Part shown: piece by piece, positions 22,113 through 32,501 of the stretch
Layout: each line of letters starts with the position of its first letter
Numbering within the stretch: position 1 is the stretch's first letter
DNA from: Triatoma infestans
Lineage: Eukaryota; Arthropoda; Insecta; Hemiptera; Reduviidae
NCBI GenBank assembly: GCA_011037195.1
Contig: JAAEAF010014825.1
Location: 1 to 64,000, forward strand
Direction: 5' to 3'
Length of the DNA: 64,000 bases
Program-made: the position numbers and the translations under genes
The notes under the pieces: model-generated
Told to the model about the DNA's origin: nothing
The model's database searches: none
What the model saw: the letters and a program-made list of their open reading frames with translations, nothing else

Positions 22113-22337
22113 AATAAGCTTGTAGCGGTTCAAATGAAAAAAATTGTTAAAATTTTATATTATTTATTTTTTTAAATGTTTTTATAAATAATAATAATAA
22201 TAATAATACAAATTAATAATAATACAAATTTGTTGCCCCAATTATTTTATCTTAATCAATTATTGGTCATTGTAAAATTTTGTTGATTATGAAATATAAA
22301 TGTTGCTGTTATTAATATATTTTTCTTTTTAAGTTAT

Positions 22338-22343
22338 AATAAA
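22338..22343 (+). terminator. Candidate poly(A) signal for the host gene
   Basis: AATAAA lies 226 bp after the TAG of exon 6. It is the first canonical hexamer downstream and is followed by AT-rich sequence. It is plausible but unproven, as such hexamers are common in this AT-rich DNA. Confidence 0.4.
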
Positions 22344-22496
22344 TTTTAAGCAGCACCTCTTTCCACTTTACAATATGAAGTGCATAATACAATATTTTTG
22401 TAATGAAATCCTTTTTTATAGTTTTAAAAAAAAATATTTTTAACATGCTTCCCCATGGGTCCAAGAATCCTTTTACTAGTTTTTCTTTAGGGACGG
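22344..22496. other. Intergenic or intronic spacer
   Basis: AT-rich and featureless up to the SINE head. Confidence 0.4.
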
Positions 22497-22995
22497 GGGT
22501 GGTGTGAGTGGTATGAGCATGGACAGTGTAAGTGGGGAGACACCAGTTCGCATTCCATGCGTATGTACGGCTGAGAGGAGAAAACAGCCCGACCGGAGAG
22601 AAACCGACTTCTTAGTTTACTCTCTGACTTAAGCAGGCTAGAGTGGGGCGAGAACCGGTATAAGCCAGGTGAGAGATCTAGACATCTATCTATCAGATTC
22701 AACCATATACATCTTATCGTGTCATATCTCTACTCCCACCTTTTATTCTATAAAAATCATTACAAGTCCAGTGCAGTTTGTGTAAACTTATAGCTATATT
22801 ATAACACTATCTTCATATCTCGTCTAATTAATCAAACCTAATTTCTCTCCTCATCAACTCCATTATACGTATAACTGTTAAATTTTATATTTGTTTAAAA
22901 AATGTTATTAGTAAAGTAGGTGGTTCCGCCCACGTCCACGACACCAAATTTGGTAGTTAGACGTTAGGACCGCTTGAAAAAATAGGCATACTTTT
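22497..22995 (+). mobile_element. SINE family 2 copy split by an LTR-like element
   Basis: The tRNA-like head is at 22497-22563 (GGTGTGAGTGGTATGAGC, then CCAGTTCGCATTCC). The body resumes at 22868 (GTATAACTGTTAAATTTTA) and ends near 22995 (TTGGTAGTTAGACGTTAGG). The same head and body are continuous at 26478-26660 and, reversed, at 49923-50133, which proves the split. Confidence 0.8.
22564..22867 (-). mobile_element. Short LTR-like element nested in a SINE
   Basis: A 304-bp element starting TGTACGG and ending CCATTATA. It is flanked by the perfect 4-bp duplication CGTA (22560-22563 and 22868-22871). It contains GGCTAGAGTGGGGCGAG, the reversed family core, and CCAGTGCAGTTTGTGTAAAC, shared with the copy at 10.1 kb. 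Confidence 0.8.
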
Positions 22996-23035
22996 TACTG
23001 TTTACTCTTTTTTTTTTTTTTTTTTGCTGTAAAAG

Positions 23036-23092
23036 AAAGAAGATCCGATCATGGCAGCTAACACGGCAATTCTTGTGAAAAACCACCAGCAG
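23036..23092 (+). CDS. Candidate exon 7 (alternative tail) or 5' exon of another gene
   Basis: A 57-bp segment, phase 0 at both ends, reading KEDPIMAANTAILVKNHQQ. The upstream poly-T/TGCTGTAAAAG is a good acceptor and CAG|GTAAGT an excellent donor. Higher G+C than its surroundings. It joins in frame to the internal donor of exon 6 (22022). The ATG at 23051 could alternatively be a start codon of a separate small gene. Either way it looks like a real exon. Confidence 0.55.
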
Positions 23093-24100
23093 GTAAGTTT
23101 TTTTTTTTAATTTTAAACTGTTTTCTAGCGATTTTTTGAACGATTCTGGGAAAGTTGCAACATTAAATTTTTTATCATGAAGTTTGACTACAGTATAATG
23201 TATAGTTTTAAAATTGTTTGAAAAAAGAAAATCATTTACCTGAATAATAAGACTTTATAGAACAGATTTCTGATATTTCCGGAATTTTCATGATGACTGC
23301 TTCAACGATTTTCTTTAAACTAGAAATGCTTAATGCACAAATTGCCTTCTTTTTTTTGGCATTAGCTTTTACGCTATTTCTGCTATCGATTATATTATAT
23401 ATCCTCTATCTATATCCTGTGCAAAATTGAATAATATCCAATATAGTCAAAACTGTACAGACCATCTAGCCTCAGTCCCATTAACATCCTTCATACTGTC
23501 TTCATATGTGTCTAAATATGTTTCTCACATTTTCAACATTTCACCTTGTGACTAGATTACCAATTCATACCAATAAATACGTCCAATATAAGCTTTCATA
23601 CTAATATATGCTCGCATTCCAATAAAGACATTCATTCTAACCACAATCATTTCACACCTCAAATAACATGAGGTGGAGTACTCATATTCCTCACACCCCC
23701 TTTTTCTTAAAACTAACATAAAATTATGTTACACACTTAATTTAAACTTTTTTTGGCGGGGAGAAATAGATTCTTGAAATGGTTTCTTGAGACCAATGAG
23801 TTAGTTTTAAAATATAAATTGCCGTCACTCTAACATTGCTAAGTGGTTGAGTGAAGTTACAAAAACAACAGACTACCTTTATTTGTATAAATCCTACTAA
23901 AGTTTTATAAACATTGTTCGTTTTTAGAAGATTTTTATCAATTAGAATTGTGAACGCAGGAAAAGAAAGTCGCTTAAACTTAGGGGCTGCCATGAGAAGC
24001 TCACTGGATGTGATTCCTTGACTGATTCCCACCTGAGTACTTAGATTTATATGGATTACAGTATAGTACATTACAAAATGATATCCAATGAAGTAAATTT
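23093..24100. other. Intron, old family A remnants
   Basis: GAACGATTCTGGGAAAG and TTCAACGATTTTCTTTAAAC between 23140 and 23330 are worn subrepeats. The rest is unremarkable. A 109-codon frame on the minus strand at 23742-24071 has no coding character. Confidence 0.4.
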
Positions 24101-26470
24101 ATGATAGTTGGTAAGTAAAAATGGGGCACTCTGGAACCTTAAAATGGTACGCATTACCTTGGTTCCTTAGGCGATTTATAAATATAGGCCAAAATAAATG
24201 TTACAATTAAATAGCCAACTAGATTAGATGTGTAGTGAGACATAAGGTAGCCTGAAAAAATAGGCACTTATTTGTTATTGAATTAATTCTTATGATGTTA
24301 GTTATAGCGCAAAGGATTTATCCCAGCAATGGTTCCCTCTTTCATTCTTCATCTTTTCATTCATTACATAATTAATGAAGTTAGTGTGGATTAAGCAGAC
24401 ATGAAATTTTATAATTATTTAAATTAATAAGTTTCAAATTATTATCTTCATTTATTATCTATTTTTATTAGCTTCAGATTTTAAGGATTAGCCCCTTTTA
24501 TGTTTATTAGATTTTATCCATTACTAGGCATTTCTAATAATAATTATAACTAATCATATATAGTAAAAATTTATGAAAACTAATCAAAATATTGAGGTTC
24601 AAGTTTTATTGATTTGCACAGTAAAAATGGAGGAACTTCAAAGTTGTTACTTTCCGTTTGTGATGCCTTGAAGTAACGAGGTCGAAAATGAATTTTCTTA
24701 TTATGAAAAAAAACAAAAATGTAAATTCCACATAAACTTTAATATAACAAAATACAGTAAAATTTATTTAACAGAAACGTAGTCTGCAAGATAATGGAAC
24801 CTGGAAAGTGTAATGGAAGAAGAAAATCAATAGTTTTGAAAAATATTTTAAATGCAATAATTTTGGCAAAAATAATGTATTTTAGAGTCAGGTACTATAA
24901 TTTAAGGTCCTTGTTGCTAAAGAGACAAAAGCACAGGAATCCGTTAGGAAAATAACAATGCCACTTGGCCAACTGTTTGTAAGAGAAAATCCCCCCGTTA
25001 GAGAGGGCATTCCTACAAGACAGTCTACATTCTGCTTTCAAAGTCAGAACACTTGCTTCAGGAATCGCTCTCTAAAAATCAGTGCCACCTTAAGTTAAAA
25101 CATAAGAGCTTTACATTTAATCTAGATAAATACTTAATTTCATAAACATAATAGTTTGTTATAGACACCAAAGTAGAACACATCAGGACTGTGTCAGTTA
25201 TAAGTTAAAACATTAGAGTTTAGCATTTAATCTAGATAAATAATTGAATCGCTGTTGTATTATAAAACTATGTAAATTCACTTAGAGAATATATTTATTG
25301 TTAGCTATTGTTAGCAGTGGTGACTACTTTCTTATTTCTGATACTTCACTCTCTTAAACATATATACTTACAAGCCCTTTTACAAAACCGCTCAAGCCAC
25401 ACAAGCATACAACAACAAATCATACCAATAACATTTCAAAAGTGTATCGGTTAGTAGATTCCAGTAGGGAAAGTAAAAGATGAATCGGACGTACTATTTC
25501 TGAAATGTGATTGCGATGAAAGAACGCCTAAATTGCAAAATAAATCAATAACTTTATGAGGAATTTTCCCGTTCTTAAAACAGATCTTAGCGCTGAACAA
25601 TGCAATGGTCTACAAAAAGATACGATTTCAATTTTTTGAGTTAGATAAACTAAAAATAGCAAGCATGATATTTCAGGTTGGAAGAGTAACACTCATAGCA
25701 GTATTACTATAAAGACGATGCTTCCTATTCTTGGAGAATTCTGTAAAAATATTTGGGAAATTGAGCTCTCCCCAGCACTTTTATTTGCTCCGACGTTAAT
25801 GCACTATTTACCCTTAACATTTTAACCATTAATTAACCCTTAATTTTTCCCTTAACATTTTCATTAAAAAATAAAAAAACAAAAAATTATTCACCAGAAA
25901 GTATTACCCTGACAAGCGGAATAGATGAGTTACCTATTTTTAAAGGTAATGAAAAATGACAGAAAATCGAAAAGTTAATATTACCTTTGCTTTTTATCTG
26001 GGCACTCCCATGTATATTTGATTCAAAAGAAAGTATAAAAGAAGATTGATAGATCTGTCTGTCAATAGCAAAAAAATAAAAAAAATCATAATCCAAGCAG
26101 TATTAAATGAATATCTAAGTTAGGAATTTGTGCCTGATAGACAGATGGATATAAATATTGAAAAATTGACATATTTATTATTCCAATAACTGGTTGAATT
26201 ATTAATTATTTATTACTTAGTGATTAACATTATACTTCTGCAACTTTTAATATATGCTAATGCAGTTGGAAAAAGTTTAAAATTATTATTCTGCATAAAT
26301 AAAAAGACCATAAAGCAAGGATTTGTTTAATAATTAAGAATACAGTAATAATGAAGTTATAAAACTATTGTTAGAAAAGAAAAGAGATGAAATTTGTTCT
26401 CAATCGCTTTCTGAGTCAATGTTTGACGGAAAAAAAAATCCAAGCTCATTATAGTAATTCTATAGAAATA
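24101..26470. other. Intronic stretch, no gene seen
   Basis: AT-rich unique-looking DNA. An imperfect direct repeat of about 50 bp (about 25092-25143 and 25202-25248, sharing CATTTAATCTAGATAAATA) is the only structure noticed. Confidence 0.45.
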
Positions 26471-26477
26471 TTTTCAT

Positions 26478-26660
26478 CACATGGTGTAGTGGTTATAAGC
26501 ATGGACTTGTAACTAGGAGTTCCTTAGTTCGAGTACCGCAATAACTGTTAAATTTTATATTCGTTTAAAAAATGTTAATAGTAAAGTAGCTGTTCCCGTC
26601 CCCGATCACGATACCTAATTTGGTAGTTAGACGTTAAGCCTGCCTGCAATAATGGGCAAA
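26478..26660 (+). mobile_element. SINE family 2, intact copy
   Basis: The head has TGGTGTAGTGGTTATAAGC and TAGTTCGAGTACCGC (A and B boxes). The sequence at the anticodon position, CTTGTAA, would read TGT, suggesting descent from a Thr tRNA (inference). The body runs to TTGGTAGTTAGACGTTAAG, then GGGCAAAAATAT. Confidence 0.8.
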
Positions 26661-27105
26661 AATATACATTTAAAAGATCTCATCGTCCAACTACCATAAT
26701 GACCAAATAATGCTCCATTTCTGCACAATTCCTTATAGATTTTTGAAGTTCTAAGTAATGTTCCGAAGTTCTACACTAATGAAGTTGTTTAATAATCCGT
26801 CTCTTACTTTGGAAGATATTCGAAATTCAAGATGATTGATTACAATAGAGGAATGGGCGATTTAAGATAAACAACACAGATTAACATTTTTCAGGAAATA
26901 CTCAATATAAAAGAGTAAGAAGAATGAATTGGCAGCACTGGGTTTATAGATCAGGATTTTTCAAACTGCGTTTTTGCTAGATATACAGTTTTTTCAGATA
27001 CCTATAGGCCGAAGAACTCGAAGCATTGTTTTTTTATTAAAAATGTGGGTGGGTCTGCAATGCTGAAACTCCGATGATCGAAACCGGAAAAAAACTAATA
27101 TGCAT
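26661..27105. other. Spacer before the L1-like insertion
   Basis: Unique-looking DNA, no coding signal. Confidence 0.4.
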
Positions 27106-27123
27106 GCTAGGACGCATAAAATA
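27106..27123. repeat. Left target-site duplication of the L1-like element
   Basis: GCTAGGACGCATAAAATA, identical over 18 bp to 30955-30972. Confidence 0.9.
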
Positions 27124-27147
27124 ATAATAATAATAATAATAATAATA
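27124..27147 (-). repeat. Simple-repeat 3' tail of the L1-like element
   Basis: The TAA/ATT microsatellite marks the 3' end of the insertion. A similar tail marks the relative at 44144-44166, so this clade ends in trinucleotide repeats rather than poly-A. Confidence 0.75.
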
Positions 27148-27443
27148 GTCTTTATTAGCAAATTTGTTATAAAGACTGCCACCTGGTCAGCGACCATCGG
27201 GGGAGTCGGTCATTTAATACATGCTCCATAAAAAAGTATACAAAATAAGATATATAACACAGAAGCAAAAAATCAATAAAGCAAGAGAAAAAATAAATAA
27301 GTAACATATATAAATAACAGAAATTTTACTTTAAAAAAATATTTCAAATAAAAGATTTACTTACTTAATAAAGCCAAATAAAATTGAAACATAAAGTTTA
27401 AACTAATGAATAAAAAACGGAATGAGATGCGATAAAAATAGTA

Positions 27444-29639
27444 TCAAACAATTATATTTTGTAATAGATTATTTCTATATCTTGTGGCCATTTTACAATA
27501 ATTTACAAGTGCGGACCAGCCATTATCACCGTTTAGGTATTTTATTAAACTATTCTTAGAAAGAACTTGCTGATTAAAATATTTCAATCTAATATCACTC
27601 AGTGCAGAACAAACAGCTATGAAGTGGTAAGCATCTTCCACTTGCGATAAATTACATAAGGTACAAAGAGAGTTATGTTCACAGTGTTGATAGATTTTAA
27701 AGTTCAAATTCAATAAACCACTTCTGGCCTTCATTATCCAAACACTATCTTTCATACTATTGTTGAACACATAACTACTACAATCTTTTAGCTCGAAGTT
27801 CAACTCTTTATAAATTATATTGGATAGTGACTTCTGTGCTCTATCAATAAATTCTACACGGAAATTTTCTTCTAAACAGCCATATATTTTTTTAAATTCG
27901 TCTCTCCAGTTAGACATATTTTTATATGAAATGTCCACAATTATATTATATCTTTCTATTATTTTTTTCAGATCATAATGCCAAAAGATATTTTTTTCTA
28001 TTAATTCCTTGGTTAATAAATATGGATACCTATTGCTTGAGAGCTGACAAATTTTTAATATATAATTTAAATGTAGTTTCAGCGTGTAAATAAAGAGGTG
28101 CGTTGTGTTTGTTTCCAGGTACAGCAGATATGTTGGTGTATAGCGAGGCAAATTAAAAACTTTTTTTAAGAAAAACCTTTGTAACCTCTCCACTTCCTCA
28201 AACATATTGCCTCCCCAGACCTGTGCCCCATAACATAATATAGTACGAGAAACGGTATTGAAAACTTTTCTTTTAGCAAGGTATGGGATATCCCTATTTG
28301 TCATGAAATAATTCCAAACAGAATTTAGTGCCATTTTCGACTTTTCAAGCTTATTTTGCAGATGTACTTTGAAGGAAGTTGTAGAAGTTAAAATTATTCC
28401 CAAGTATTTGTATTTATTGGTGACTTCAATTAATTCCTCTCCTATTTTCCATTTTTCTCTTTTTGAGGGCTTTCCACCATTTCGAAATACCAATATTTGA
28501 GATTTAGCTAAGTTAATTTTTAAATTCCACATGTTACAATACTCATGAAATCGATTAATCATACATTGTAGAGTATTTGGTTCGGACGCCAAGAGAACCA
28601 GATCGTCCGCATAAGCTAATAACTTAATTCTCGCGTTTTGCACTCTAACACCTCCACAATCAATTGCCTCTTCTAAATCATTAATAAATAATGAGAAAAG
28701 CTCCGGGCTCAGGAGGCAGCCTTGCTTAATACCAATGTTCGTTTTAAAAGGTTGTGTAATGCCATCTTTACACCATACCGAACAGTCCGTATCAGTGTGT
28801 AAATCACTGATAGCTCGAACAAACTTCGTAGACAGGCCTTGCTGATACAGTTTATATATCAGCGCATACCTATCTATACGGTCAAAGGCAGCCGATAAAT
28901 CGACGAAAAACGCATATATCTTACCTCTTTTCACATTAAGTTTAATCTTTATCAATGATATTAAGTTATATATATTATCAATAGTGGAGTATTCCTTACG
29001 GAATCCGGCCTGAAATTCCCTAAGTAATTTACAATCTGTTACCCAATTAGTCAGCCTATTTAACAACAACCCAGCGTAAATTTTACCTATGGCATTACCG
29101 AAAGAAATTCCCCTGTAATTTTCTGTAACATTAACATTTCCTTTTTTATGCACAGGAAAGATTATGGCGTTTTTAAAACATCTCGGGGCTTTTGAGTTTT
29201 CAAAAATATTATTGTATACATTTAGGAGATGTAACAGAAACCCTTCTGGAGCATTTTTGTAAAATTCATAAGGGACCCGGTCAGTTCCGGGAGCCTTATT
29301 ATTTTTAGAATTACCCAAAACAAGTTTTAGTTCATCTAATGTAAACTCGTTATCTAGATAATCATTCAGAATTAAAGGTTCGGCGTACATGATTCTCTGA
29401 GCTTGCAAAGGTGGATTGTATAAAATTTCAAAATGTTTAATCCAATCATTTACATTAATATTATTTCCAGAAATAAATACAGATTTTTTAAAATTACGCG
29501 CTACCTCCCAAAAGGATTTAGCATCTTTTAAATTTTCCAGCTGAGAGGCAATGTCAAGAAAATATGCTATTTTTTTATCTTTACAAAGTTTCTTATACTC
29601 TTGTTTACATTTGTCATATAATTCTCTATCTTTCTTCAA
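27444..29639 (-). CDS. ORF2 remnant: reverse transcriptase and C-terminal zinc knuckle
   Basis: 731 codons without interruption. Reverse transcriptase motifs are NNKAPGTDRVPYEF (about 112-126), FFVDLSAAFDRIDR (244-257), GIKQGCLLSPELF (303-315) and the catalytic YADD (343-346). A later thumb-like region follows. A C-X2-C-X9-H-X4-C knuckle (C659, C662, H672, C677) sits near the C-terminus. The product would copy element RNA at the nick site in the nucleus. Upstream of the first Met the frame stays open for about 26 codons (SKKYESARVRKQS...) to a TAA at 29724, so the Met is not the native start. No endonuclease domain is encoded. Relatives: the knuckle-bearing fragment at 44646-45258. Confidence 0.9.
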   Translation of the reverse strand: MKKDRELYDKCKQEYKKLCKDKKIAYFLDIASQLENLKDAKSFWEVARNFKKSVFISGNNINVNDWIKHFEILYNPPLQAQRIMYAEPLILNDYLDNEFTLDELKLVLGNSKNNKAPGTDRVPYEFYKNAPEGFLLHLLNVYNNIFENSKAPRCFKNAIIFPVHKKGNVNVTENYRGISFGNAIGKIYAGLLLNRLTNWVTDCKLLREFQAGFRKEYSTIDNIYNLISLIKIKLNVKRGKIYAFFVDLSAAFDRIDRYALIYKLYQQGLSTKFVRAISDLHTDTDCSVWCKDGITQPFKTNIGIKQGCLLSPELFSLFINDLEEAIDCGGVRVQNARIKLLAYADDLVLLASEPNTLQCMINRFHEYCNMWNLKINLAKSQILVFRNGGKPSKREKWKIGEELIEVTNKYKYLGIILTSTTSFKVHLQNKLEKSKMALNSVWNYFMTNRDIPYLAKRKVFNTVSRTILCYGAQVWGGNMFEEVERLQRFFLKKVFNLPRYTPTYLLYLETNTTHLFIYTLKLHLNYILKICQLSSNRYPYLLTKELIEKNIFWHYDLKKIIERYNIIVDISYKNMSNWRDEFKKIYGCLEENFRVEFIDRAQKSLSNIIYKELNFELKDCSSYVFNNSMKDSVWIMKARSGLLNLNFKIYQHCEHNSLCTLCNLSQVEDAYHFIAVCSALSDIRLKYFNQQVLSKNSLIKYLNGDNGWSALVNYCKMATRYRNNLLQNIIV

Positions 29640-29753
29640 ATTAGTTTTCCTGAAACATTTTAGACAATTAAAAGACTGTTTACGTACACGGGCACTCTCG
29701 TACTTTTTGCTGAAAATTGCTTCTTACTGACTGTGATATCTTTCTTATGATAA

Positions 29754-30500
29754 TCAGGCGGAGACTGATTTAACTGAAGAGGAACTGGGGGATTTGGGAC
29801 GAAAACGAAACTGGCCTAAGCGTTCTTTAATTTCATCTACTCTTTGCTTTTTCTTGACTTGTTCTTCATCAGACTGAGCACCGATCTCACCCCCATCCAA
29901 CAACGATTCTGCCTCCTTTAAACTGTAATAGCTCCCCCTGAACTTAAACATTTTCCTAGCGTAAATTACTCTGCTATCAAGGCTCCTTAGCTTATTTATA
30001 CAGTCATAAATTCTTTTTCCTTCATCCCTCTCCTCCCTAGTACGATCGTGACTCAGGTGATAGTGTTTTTGTTGAAATAACTCCTTTTTCTCGAATATGT
30101 TCCGCTTTAGTAAATTGCTATTTAGAGACACCAGGATTGGTCTTGGTTCACCTCCTCTCCCTATTCTGTAGCAATTATTGATATTCTGTTCAGTTATATT
30201 AATTTCAGCATCAGCACAAACTTCCTTCACTTTATCAACAACATTTTCATTTTCAGCATTCGGCACATTATAAATAATAAAATTATTTCTTCTCAACTGC
30301 CTATTCAAGACTTTTACTTCCTGAGTTAAACGATAATTCTGCTCCTCTAAAGCCTTACATTTTTCTTTCATGTGTGAAAATTGTCTCACCATGTCTTCCA
30401 TCAATGTTAGAGATTTTTCGACAGTTGTTTTTATTTCCTTTGTTTCATTCAAATTTCTTTTTATTTCATTCATCAAATCCTCATTTGTGAACGCCATCAT
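29754..30500 (-). CDS. ORF1: coiled-coil and RRM-like RNA-binding protein
   Basis: 248 codons. Residues about 5-80 are heptad-rich (NEIKRNLNETKEIK, QNYRLTQEVKVLNRQL) and predicted coiled coil. Residues about 85-165 start RRNNFIIYNVPNAENENVVD, then CYRIGRGGEPRPILVSL, the layout of L1-type ORF1 RNA-recognition domains. A basic C-terminal part follows, with KKKQRVDEIKERLGQFR and a Ser-rich tail. The protein would coat element RNA as a trimer in the cytoplasm, as in other L1-type elements (family knowledge). The Met at 30500 is preceded by a 5' UTR of about 450 bp. Intact, with no frameshift. Confidence 0.88.
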   Translation of the reverse strand: MMAFTNEDLMNEIKRNLNETKEIKTTVEKSLTLMEDMVRQFSHMKEKCKALEEQNYRLTQEVKVLNRQLRRNNFIIYNVPNAENENVVDKVKEVCADAEINITEQNINNCYRIGRGGEPRPILVSLNSNLLKRNIFEKKELFQQKHYHLSHDRTREERDEGKRIYDCINKLRSLDSRVIYARKMFKFRGSYYSLKEAESLLDGGEIGAQSDEEQVKKKQRVDEIKERLGQFRFRPKSPSSSSVKSVSA

Positions 30501-30954
30501 TAAATAAGTATAACAGAATTAACAAGAATATTAAATATTTAATCAAAATAAAGCTGTAAGTTACGGAAGTAGTAGTGGCTGAGCGCCGCTGCAGGTAGTA
30601 GGAAAGTTGGTGCGAGAGAGACAGAGAGTTCTCCCACTCAAGACGACTCTATGGATTACTTCGGCCTCTGATTATACCAATATCAAATACAAATATGAAG
30701 TTTGTTTTTAGAATCCCCACCTCTCACAAACTATCATGCAGTTCAAACAAAATTTAATTAATTATGACCTTGAAATGGAAGTTTTTCTTAATTTTCTGGA
30801 AATCCACTCGATGAAAAAACTTTTAAATTTCACTAATAGCTACACTGATTACAAATAAAACTATCTTCAACTTTTCAACAACAAAACACTTTACACAAAC
30901 AATTTAAATTAATACAAAAGAAGAACACAATGACGCGATGTTAACTGTATGATA
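30501..30954 (-). promoter_or_regulatory. 5' UTR and likely internal promoter region of the L1-like element
   Basis: Lies between the 5' end at 30954 and ORF1. The part at 30570-30660 is much richer in G+C than its surroundings (GAGCGCCGCTGCAGG, GGTGCGAGAGAGACAG). Such elements carry promoters downstream of their start site; that it works here is inference. Confidence 0.4.
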
Positions 30955-30972
30955 GCTAGGACGCATAAAATA
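30955..30972. repeat. Right target-site duplication of the L1-like element
   Basis: Identical to 27106-27123. Confidence 0.9.
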
Positions 30973-31637
30973 CCGGACCTTGTTTTTTAATTTGATATCT
31001 GTATGTCGTAACATTAAAATACAATATTTTCTCTTACCAGGTGTAAGAGAATGTAACAAAATTTGGTGAGAAACCCTCACACGTATTTCTCTTGCAATTT
31101 ACATAGATCTAATTGAAAAATGTTCTTAAAACATATGATTTTCTTTAATATGTTTATTTGTCTTCAACGCTCTATTATTGGGAGAATGTAAAATTACTAA
31201 AACGACCTTTTTTGAGGGGCCTTGCTGCTTCTCCAGAACCCCTTTGAAATTAGTTTTATCCGGAAGTAAATTACAACAACAAAAGCCATAGGTTTCTGTA
31301 TGTGTTGTTAGTATATCAAGTTTAATGAATCCATTTATGAAGAAATTTACAGAAAACTGAGAAAAACTGTTTTAGTAAAAGTCTCACTTACAGCAGCTGA
31401 TTTTCTTCAAACTCAGAATTTTTGACAACACATTTAAATCTTACAAATATATTATTTAGTTGATAGAATCGTATGTAGAATCGTACAATCGTGTGTATAG
31501 TTGATAGAATCGTATAATAAACTAAAATGTGACTTCAGTGGAAAAGCATTACCCCACATTTTCTCCAAAAGTGAATTTTTCGTAGGAAAATATTGCATTA
31601 AAATGAATAAACCTTCATCTCTTTAGTGTATGTTATA
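30973..31637 (+). repeat. Old family A remnant
   Basis: CTCTTACCAGGTGTAAGAG at 31033 is a degraded 5' hairpin and GGTGAGAAACCCTCACACG echoes the terminal hairpin. Subrepeat-like text continues to about 31600. Much older than the full copies. Confidence 0.55.
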
Positions 31638-32174
31638 CAGGGTGTTTCAGGGTTAAGTAGCCAAACTGAAAATTTGAACTTAGGACCTCAAAACAAGAAA
31701 AAAATTTCCTATGGTGCTATGTCCGCAAACGCTTTGTTTAGGAGATATTCACACCTAAAGATTTTCATTGTTATGAATTATTTAGGCATAGTAAATAAAT
31801 AAAACTTATTTTATTTGTTCCAACTACTTTATTTATTAAATGTAAACATTAACATTCATATTAAATGTTGGTCAAAGTGATTTCCTTGAGCATTAAGACA
31901 GGCTCGGCATCTTTCTTCAACAGCAGCAGTGGCAGAACGGTTTTAATTGTTAATATGAATGTTAATGTTTACATTTAATAAATAAAGTAGCTGGAACAAA
32001 TAAAAAGTTTTATTTATTTACTATGCCTAAATAATTCACAACAATGAAAATCTTTAGGTGTGAATATCTCCTAAAGAAAGCGTTTGCGGACATAGCATCA
32101 TAGGAATTTTTTTTCTTGTTTTGAGGTCCTTAGTTCAAATTTTCAGTTTGGCTACTTAACCGTGAAACACCCTA
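31638..32174 (-). mobile_element. Palindromic mariner-type derivative with transposase C-terminal remnant
   Basis: Ends CAGGGTGTTTCAGGG and GAAACACCCTA, with arms of about 220 bp that mirror each other. A TA precedes the left end. In the loop, the minus strand at about 31939-31858 reads ATAAVEERCRACLNAQGNHF then DQHLI and a stop. The arrangement 'RCxxCxxxxGxHF(D/E)' followed by a stop matches the C-terminal end of insect mariner-family transposases. The element therefore looks like two copies of one transposon end joined around the last codons of its own gene. Confidence 0.75.
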
Positions 32175-32177
32175 TTA

Positions 32178-32501
32178 TATAATAGGTTTGAGAAGGAGAG
32201 AATTTGGGTTAGATAGATAAATTAACAGGAAGTAAAGTCGAACACTGTATAATAGAAAAGTAGCATAAACTGCCTGGATTTTACACGTAATATATATAAA
32301 ATGCTAGTGGAGAGATTTAGGGTGAAAAAGGGAAAGGTTGTTGACGCGCTGTGACTGCTGTGTGAAATGTGCTGCAAGACTCCCGGAAACTATCCCATTG
32401 CTGGGTCTGAACCGTTTCTCCCACTCTAGTCTGACCTAAGCTAGAGAGTGATCCTTTAAAATTTTATGTCTCTCTCTGTCTCTGCTATGGATCCTATTAC
32501 A
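32178..32501 (+). mobile_element. Short LTR-like element next to the palindromic mariner
   Basis: 324 bp, TATAATAGG...CCTATTACA. It is flanked by the perfect 4-bp duplication ATTA (32174-32177, 32502-32505). It contains CGTTTCTCCCACTCTAGTC, the family core. Confidence 0.8.

Larger units (their letters stand above)
27124..30954 (-). mobile_element. L1-like non-LTR retrotransposon with deleted endonuclease region
   Basis: A 3.8-kb insertion, transcribed on the minus strand. From 5' to 3' it has a 5' UTR (30954-30501), ORF1 (30500-29754), a short junction, an ORF2 remnant starting at the reverse transcriptase (29639-27444), and a 3' UTR ending in an (ATT)n-type tail at 27147-27124. The perfect 18-bp duplication on both sides shows target-primed insertion of this whole unit and argues for youth. 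The expected 0.7-1 kb endonuclease segment between ORF1 and the reverse transcriptase is absent, so the copy needed help in trans, or the RNA was deleted or spliced before integration. Confidence 0.9.

Noticed and set aside
26478..26545. Thr tRNA gene
   Set aside because: The head resembles a tRNA with anticodon TGT, but the acceptor stem is not closed and a repeated body follows. Called SINE family 2.
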